Assembly (NCBI GenBank): GCA_902783795.1
Contig: CACZSO010000094.1
Span: forward strand, 1-11,237
Source: an uncultured Eubacteriales bacterium
GTDB lineage: Bacteria; Bacillota; Clostridia; Lachnospirales; Lachnospiraceae
DNA: 11,237 bases
Reading direction: 5' to 3'
The notes under the pieces are model-generated. The model searched no databases. It was given only the letters and a program-made list of their open reading frames with translations, and was not told the origin of the DNA. Shown here piece by piece: positions 8,206 through 11,237 of this stretch (positions are counted from its first letter, which is position 1; each line of letters opens with the position of its first letter). The position numbers and the translations under genes were made by a program.

Positions 8206-9729
8206 ATGGCCGGAAAAGGAAAAAAGAAGAATTCTGAAGACACATTGTACCACGTGATATTCTGGATCATTGTGATCGCTATCTTTCCTATCAGTCTTTC
8301 CGTCTGGTTCTACCGTACGAAGATCATCAGACTGGATAAGAAGACGAAGAGGATCGTGATCGCGGTATTCTGGGCCTTTGTGGCATTTCTGATCGCGCTG
8401 TTTGGCTTTATCCTGCCTAAACTGCAGAACAGACAGGAAGAAAAAGAATCTTCCAGACAGGAATCCCAGGAAGTAGCCAGGAGTTCCTCAGAACAGGAAG
8501 CAATCAAAAGTTCGGAGGAAGAAGAGATCGCCTCAGAAATCTCTATCCGCTTCCTGAACATGAACCAGGCAGATGCCGCCATCATCAACTGTGACGGTCA
8601 TTACATGATCGTGGACAGCGGAGAAGTATCTGTCGAACTTTCTGCCAGACTGTTGGAGACAGATCTTACAGCAGTCGATTATCTGGTGGCCACGACGCCT
8701 TATAACCAGTCAGTGGGAGGCTTTGCAAGAGCCATGACCTGGTTTACCGTCGGAAAAGCCTACTGCTCCACTGATACGTATGATTCTGATAAATTCAAAG
8801 ATTTTACAGAAGCTTTGAAAGAACAGAAAGTAACATTGAAAGTACCGGCTATGGGTGAGACTGTAGATCTGGGAAGAGCAAAAGTCACCTTCTTAGGCCC
8901 GGTGCAGAAAGCGAATGGCGAGACCGGTTCCCTGGTCATTATGATAGAACACAAGAACCGCCGGATCCTGCTTTGCGGCGCAGCAGAGGCAGAAGAACTG
9001 GGAGCGTTGATCCAGAGAGGCTTCGATATCGACTGTGACGTGATCAAGGTAGGTAATCACGGGGCGGATGGATCATTGTCCGCCAATGTGATGGCTGCTG
9101 CGTCCCCGGATCATGCCGTCATCTCTGTAGGAGAAGGCTATGGCTGTCCTTCCCAGGAGACACTGATCTATCTGAAGAATGATAAGGTAAAAACTTATCG
9201 GACAGATATGCAGGGAGATATCGATTTTAAGTCCACGATCGATAATCTTGAAATAAAAGTTGCTCATGATGAGGATGCGGATACCCTGTTTGTAGAAAAT
9301 GGTGAACTGCCTTCTGAAAGTCAGAATGGTCAGCAGGATACGCCGGCTGAATCTGATCAGAACCAGGAGCCCGGAGAACAGGGTGAACCTCAGGATCAGG
9401 GAGAACAGGGTGAGCCCCAGCAGCAGGATACCCCGCCCGCAGAGCAGCCCTCGGCTGATACCCCGCCCGCAGAGCAGCCCCCAGCAGATACTCCGCCGGC
9501 AGAACAGCCTCCTGCACAGACACAGCCTGCCGGACCACCGGAAGAAGCGGTACCTGACGCAAATGGCTATACTTATGCAAAGAAAGTCACGGATAACTAT
9601 TTCCACCGGCTTAACTGCCCGGAAATTGCAGGCATGACATTTCCCCAGCTGGAGAAATATAATGTCAGCCGGGCGACCATCATGAACGAATGGCGGACAT
9701 TGGTCCCGTGCCCGGTATGTAATCCGTAA
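8206..9729 (+). CDS. Membrane-anchored ComEC-type MBL-fold protein with degenerate metal site, tandem repeats and Ada-like zinc tail
   Basis: Order along 507 residues: a basic N-terminus; two hydrophobic helices (about 17-35 and 50-71); a Glu/Ser-rich linker (76-112); an MBL-like domain (about 114-355); a Gln/Pro/Glu-rich linker with repeats (365-450); and a small C-terminal domain with FHRLNC (C471) and CPVC (C502, C505), resembling the Ada-type zinc module. The middle domain follows the ComEC C-terminal/MBL pattern: FLNMNQADAA (usual FxDVGQGDA), IVDSG, KVGNHG, a YGxPS turn and YRTDMQG. The metal-binding residues are mostly gone: HxHxDH is replaced by TPYNQS (164-169), GDA by GAA (A259) and HHG by NHG (N284). 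It is therefore probably a pseudo-hydrolase, perhaps binding or scaffolding at the envelope. Topology is uncertain, since both ends of the hairpin are basic. The start has GAGGTG at 8195-8200. The function is unknown. Confidence 0.85.
   Translation: MAGKGKKKNSEDTLYHVIFWIIVIAIFPISLSVWFYRTKIIRLDKKTKRIVIAVFWAFVAFLIALFGFILPKLQNRQEEKESSRQESQEVARSSSEQEAIKSSEEEEIASEISIRFLNMNQADAAIINCDGHYMIVDSGEVSVELSARLLETDLTAVDYLVATTPYNQSVGGFARAMTWFTVGKAYCSTDTYDSDKFKDFTEALKEQKVTLKVPAMGETVDLGRAKVTFLGPVQKANGETGSLVIMIEHKNRRILLCGAAEAEELGALIQRGFDIDCDVIKVGNHGADGSLSANVMAAASPDHAVISVGEGYGCPSQETLIYLKNDKVKTYRTDMQGDIDFKSTIDNLEIKVAHDEDADTLFVENGELPSESQNGQQDTPAESDQNQEPGEQGEPQDQGEQGEPQQQDTPPAEQPSADTPPAEQPPADTPPAEQPPAQTQPAGPPEEAVPDANGYTYAKKVTDNYFHRLNCPEIAGMTFPQLEKYNVSRATIMNEWRTLVPCPVCNP
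9373..9426 (+). repeat. Two 27-bp in-frame repeats (GEQGEPQDQ / GEQGEPQQQ)
   Basis: Two consecutive units of nine codons lie inside the MBL-like gene (residues 390-407), differing in one residue and a few silent bases. They form the first part of the flexible Gln/Glu/Pro linker between the MBL-like domain and the C-terminal zinc-like module. Confidence 0.85.
9427..9516 (+). repeat. Three 30-bp in-frame repeats (DTPPAEQPPA)
   Basis: Three ten-codon units lie back to back (9427-9456, 9457-9486, 9487-9516; residues 408-437). Units one and two are nearly identical in DNA; unit three has several synonymous changes, so the repeat is partly old and partly recent. Pro-rich repeats of this kind usually act as extended spacers, often across cell wall. 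Copy number could vary between strains by slippage without breaking the frame. Confidence 0.9.
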
Positions 9730-9765
9730 ATCAAAAGAAACCAAGAATGACGGGGTTCAGAAATA

Positions 9766-10887
9766 ATGATAGAAATAAGAGAGGTAAAGACCTGGAAAGA
9801 AAAGCGAGATTTTCTTAATTTTCCGCTGAGGCTTTACGAAGATAATCCTTATTTTGTCCCACCGCTCTACATGGATGAAAAAAAGATATTCCGTAAGGAT
9901 TATGTGTATTATGATACCTGTGAAGCCGTGTATTATAATGCCTATGACGGAAACAAAATGGTAGGCCGGATCTCCGGCATCCTGCAGCATGCAGCAAATA
10001 AGAAGAATAACGAGAAACGGATCCGCTTTACCCGTTTTGATGCCGTAGACCGCCCGGAAGTGTCAGAAGCTTTATTTAAGGCTGTAGAGGACTGGGGCAG
10101 GCAGAAAGGGATGGAATATATCTGCGGGCCGCTGGGATTCTCGGATCTTGAAAGAGAAGGCCTGCTCATTGAAGGCTTTGACCAGCTCGCCACTTTTGAA
10201 GAACAGTATAATGCCCCTTATTACCAGGAGCATATAGAAAAACTGGGCTATGAAAAAGAAGTGGACTGGTTCGAGAGCAAGGTCCGTCCCAAAAAAGAGA
10301 CCGCCGCAGAGATGAAAAAGATGTCTGAATTCATCATGAAGCGGTATAATCTGCACATGGGAACAGCCAAAAATATCAATGAGTTCCTGGAAAAGTACGC
10401 AGACGGTTTCTTTGAACTTCTGGATAAGTCTTACGATAAGATCTACGGTACCGTGCCTTTTACGGATAATATGAAGAAAATGATGATCGATAACTTTAAA
10501 CTGATCATCAAACTCAAATATGTGGGCGTGGTGCTGGATGAAAATGAGAAAATGGTCTGCTTAGGCCTTTGCTTCCCCAGTCTTTCCAAAGCCGTCCAGA
10601 AATCAAAGGGAAAGCTGACACCGGCAGGCGCCGTCAGGATCTTAAAAGCTGCAAATCACAGCAAGATCATCGACCTGGGCCTTATAGGCGTAGATCCGGA
10701 ATGGCTGAACCGCGGCGTATCTATTATCATTGCAGATCTCTTATATAAGATGCTGACCAGAGAAAAGATCGAGCATGCGGAAACAAACCTGAATTTAGAG
10801 GATAACGCAGCCATCAGGAACCTGTGGAAACAGCGCTTTGATTCAGAAGAACATAAAAAGCGCCGTTCATATATTAAAAAATTATAA
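9766..10887 (+). CDS. GNAT-fold acyltransferase, YghO / bacterial ceramide synthase-like
   Basis: This 373-residue soluble protein has no signal peptide or membrane segment. It matches, as I recognise it, the YghO/BcerS-like group of large GNAT-fold proteins: an N-terminal FPLRLYEDNPYFVPPL segment, a central CGPLGFSDLEREGLL stretch (120-134) with the following YNAPYYQEHIEKLGY, a GNAT motif-A-like VDPEWLNRGV (309-318) for the pantetheine/pyrophosphate of an acyl donor, and a late TNLNLEDN. A Caulobacter member of this group acylates a sphingoid amine. The substrate here is unknown. The gene lies 15 bases before an acyl carrier protein gene, which hints that acyl-ACP is the donor or that the ACP carries the acceptor. 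The ribosome binding site is weak (GGGG at 9752-9755). An upstream ATG at 9747 is out of frame. Confidence 0.8.
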   Translation: MIEIREVKTWKEKRDFLNFPLRLYEDNPYFVPPLYMDEKKIFRKDYVYYDTCEAVYYNAYDGNKMVGRISGILQHAANKKNNEKRIRFTRFDAVDRPEVSEALFKAVEDWGRQKGMEYICGPLGFSDLEREGLLIEGFDQLATFEEQYNAPYYQEHIEKLGYEKEVDWFESKVRPKKETAAEMKKMSEFIMKRYNLHMGTAKNINEFLEKYADGFFELLDKSYDKIYGTVPFTDNMKKMMIDNFKLIIKLKYVGVVLDENEKMVCLGLCFPSLSKAVQKSKGKLTPAGAVRILKAANHSKIIDLGLIGVDPEWLNRGVSIIIADLLYKMLTREKIEHAETNLNLEDNAAIRNLWKQRFDSEEHKKRRSYIKKL

Positions 10888-10902
10888 AATGGAGAGAAAC
10901 AG

Positions 10903-11130
10903 ATGTACGAAAAGATCAAAGAAGTCTTAGTTGAGAAACTGCATGTCGATGTCAATGACATCACTCCGGAGGCAGACATTAAGAAGGACCTGGGAGCCGA
11001 TTCTCTGGATATCCTGCAGCTTCTTATGTCTCTGGAAGAAGAATACGACATTCAGATCCCCGACGATAAGCTGGCAGGCTTTGTCACGGTACAGGATGTC
11101 GTGGATTACATGGAGAGCCTTGAAGCATAA
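10903..11130 (+). CDS. acpP: Acyl carrier protein
   Basis: This small acidic four-helix protein of 75 residues carries acyl chains on a phosphopantetheine arm. The attachment motif GADSLD places the modified serine at S34. The flanking IKKDLGADSLDILQLLMSLE and the closing FVTVQDVVDYMESLE segment are typical of the family. GGAGAG at 10891-10896 gives a good ribosome binding site 6 bases before the ATG. It follows the GNAT-like acyltransferase by 15 bases, in what looks like a shared transcript. No fab gene or phosphopantetheinyl transferase is visible nearby. It may therefore be a second, pathway-specific ACP rather than the fatty-acid synthase carrier; the symbol is given for the family and the specific role is open. 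Confidence 0.93.
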   Translation: MYEKIKEVLVEKLHVDVNDITPEADIKKDLGADSLDILQLLMSLEEEYDIQIPDDKLAGFVTVQDVVDYMESLEA

Positions 11131-11178
11131 GATCAAAGATCATAGAAAATAGGGGCTGTTAAAAAAGTCCCATTGACA

Positions 11179-11202
11179 CGAGCCCGGTGAAAGCCGGGCT
11201 CG
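11179..11202. terminator. Strong hairpin, likely terminator for one or both strands
   Basis: CGAGCCCGG (11179-11187) and CCGGGCTCG (11194-11202) form a perfect GC-rich 9-bp stem with a 6-base loop (TGAAAG). On the + strand it is followed by a weak T-containing stretch (TCTGTTT). On the minus strand a six-T run (opposite the A run at 11161-11166) comes about 12 bases later. It sits between the ACP gene and a possible minus-strand gene end, where a bidirectional terminator is expected, but neither side has an immediate T-tract. Confidence 0.6.
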
Positions 11203-11210
11203 CAGTCTGT

Positions 11211-11237
11211 TTAAAACTCATTCTCATTATGCGAAAC
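11211..11237 (-). CDS. Possible C-terminal end of a minus-strand gene (partial)
   Basis: Read from the right edge on the minus strand, the last bases give eight codons (VSHNENEF) and a TAA stop, directly followed by the 9-bp hairpin. Eight codons are far too few to identify a product. The call rests only on the layout (stop codon, hairpin, IS-like end) and may be wrong. Confidence 0.25.
   Translation of the reverse strand, partial: VSHNENEF

Larger units (their letters stand above)
11152..11237 (-). mobile_element. Possible end of an insertion element (partial, right edge)
   Basis: Twenty-one bases after the ACP stop the sequence changes to GGGGCTGTTAAAAAAG, which resembles the terminus of some IS families (an IS1182-like end is my best guess). 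Read on the minus strand, the edge shows a possible reading-frame end (stop at 11211-11213), then a strong hairpin, a T-rich stretch and AACAGCCCC as the outer end. This is the usual layout of a transposase gene close to an inverted terminal repeat. The other end lies outside the window, so neither terminal repeats nor a target duplication can be confirmed. Confidence 0.35.

Noticed and set aside
9299..9637. Alternative + frame of 112 codons over the Gln/Pro repeats
   Set aside because: It is an out-of-frame reading of the repeats within the MBL-like gene. It is Arg/Pro/Ser-rich with no domain, and the main frame continues to the conserved C-terminal zinc-like tail.
9073..9744. Minus-strand open frame of 223 codons over the repeat region
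   Set aside because: It lies fully antisense to the MBL-like gene. Its Gly/Arg/Leu repeats are the mirror of the Pro-rich tandem repeats, and no ribosome binding site or recognisable domain is seen.
1..11237. Many GATC sites across the window as a Dam/SeqA-like signal
   Set aside because: They mostly arise from frequent codon pairs such as AAG-ATC and GAG-ATC within genes. They are not clustered in the origin gap, and a Dam/SeqA system is not expected in this group.
1..11237. CRISPR array, tRNA or rRNA genes
   Set aside because: No regularly spaced direct repeats with unique spacers, no tRNA cloverleaf-like stretch and no rRNA-like sequence were seen on either strand.

Overview
The window is a chromosomal replication-origin neighbourhood from a low-to-moderate G+C Firmicute, most likely a member of the Clostridia and probably Lachnospiraceae-like. 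The gene order dnaA-dnaN-S4 protein-recF-gyrB-gyrA is the classical Firmicutes origin cluster. The GyrA sequence around the catalytic tyrosine (HGDSSIYGALV, VDGHGNFGSVDGDGAAAMRYTE) resembles clostridial GyrA more than bacilli or proteobacteria as I know them. The family placement comes from memory of such sequences, not from a search.

Layout: all confident genes are on the + strand, co-directional with replication leaving the origin to the right. Bases 1-1107 hold dnaA from the end of the linker through the AAA+ and DNA-binding domains; the N-terminal domain I is not in the window. Bases 1108-1289 are the only sizeable gene-free stretch in the cluster. They carry a run of CTA/CTG-type triplets directly followed by an AT-rich tract, which looks like a DnaA-trio plus unwinding element, in the dnaA-dnaN position used by Bacillus subtilis. 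Bases 1290-8158 hold dnaN, a small S4 RNA-binding protein, recF, gyrB and gyrA with gaps of only 1-15 bases, a tight replication/repair/topology operon.

Bases 8206-11130 hold three less ordinary genes. The first encodes a membrane-anchored protein with a ComEC-type metallo-beta-lactamase fold. Nearly every metal ligand in it has been replaced, and it ends in Gln/Pro-rich tandem repeats and a small Ada-like zinc-binding tail. The second encodes a GNAT-fold acyltransferase of the YghO / bacterial ceramide synthase-like group. The third, 15 bases further on, encodes an acyl carrier protein. The pairing of the last two suggests an ACP-linked N- or O-acylation step, possibly in lipid metabolism. 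No serine palmitoyltransferase or other sphingolipid gene is visible here.

The right edge (about 11152-11237) looks like the end of an insertion element or another convergent gene: a GGGGCTGTT-type terminus, a strong 9-bp hairpin and the last codons of a possible minus-strand reading frame.

How the parts work together: DnaA opens the origin, DnaN clamps the polymerase, RecF acts at gaps and stalled forks, and GyrA/GyrB remove positive supercoils ahead of the fork. The downstream trio seems functionally separate (envelope or lipid related) but may be co-transcribed, because no convincing terminator separates it from gyrA.
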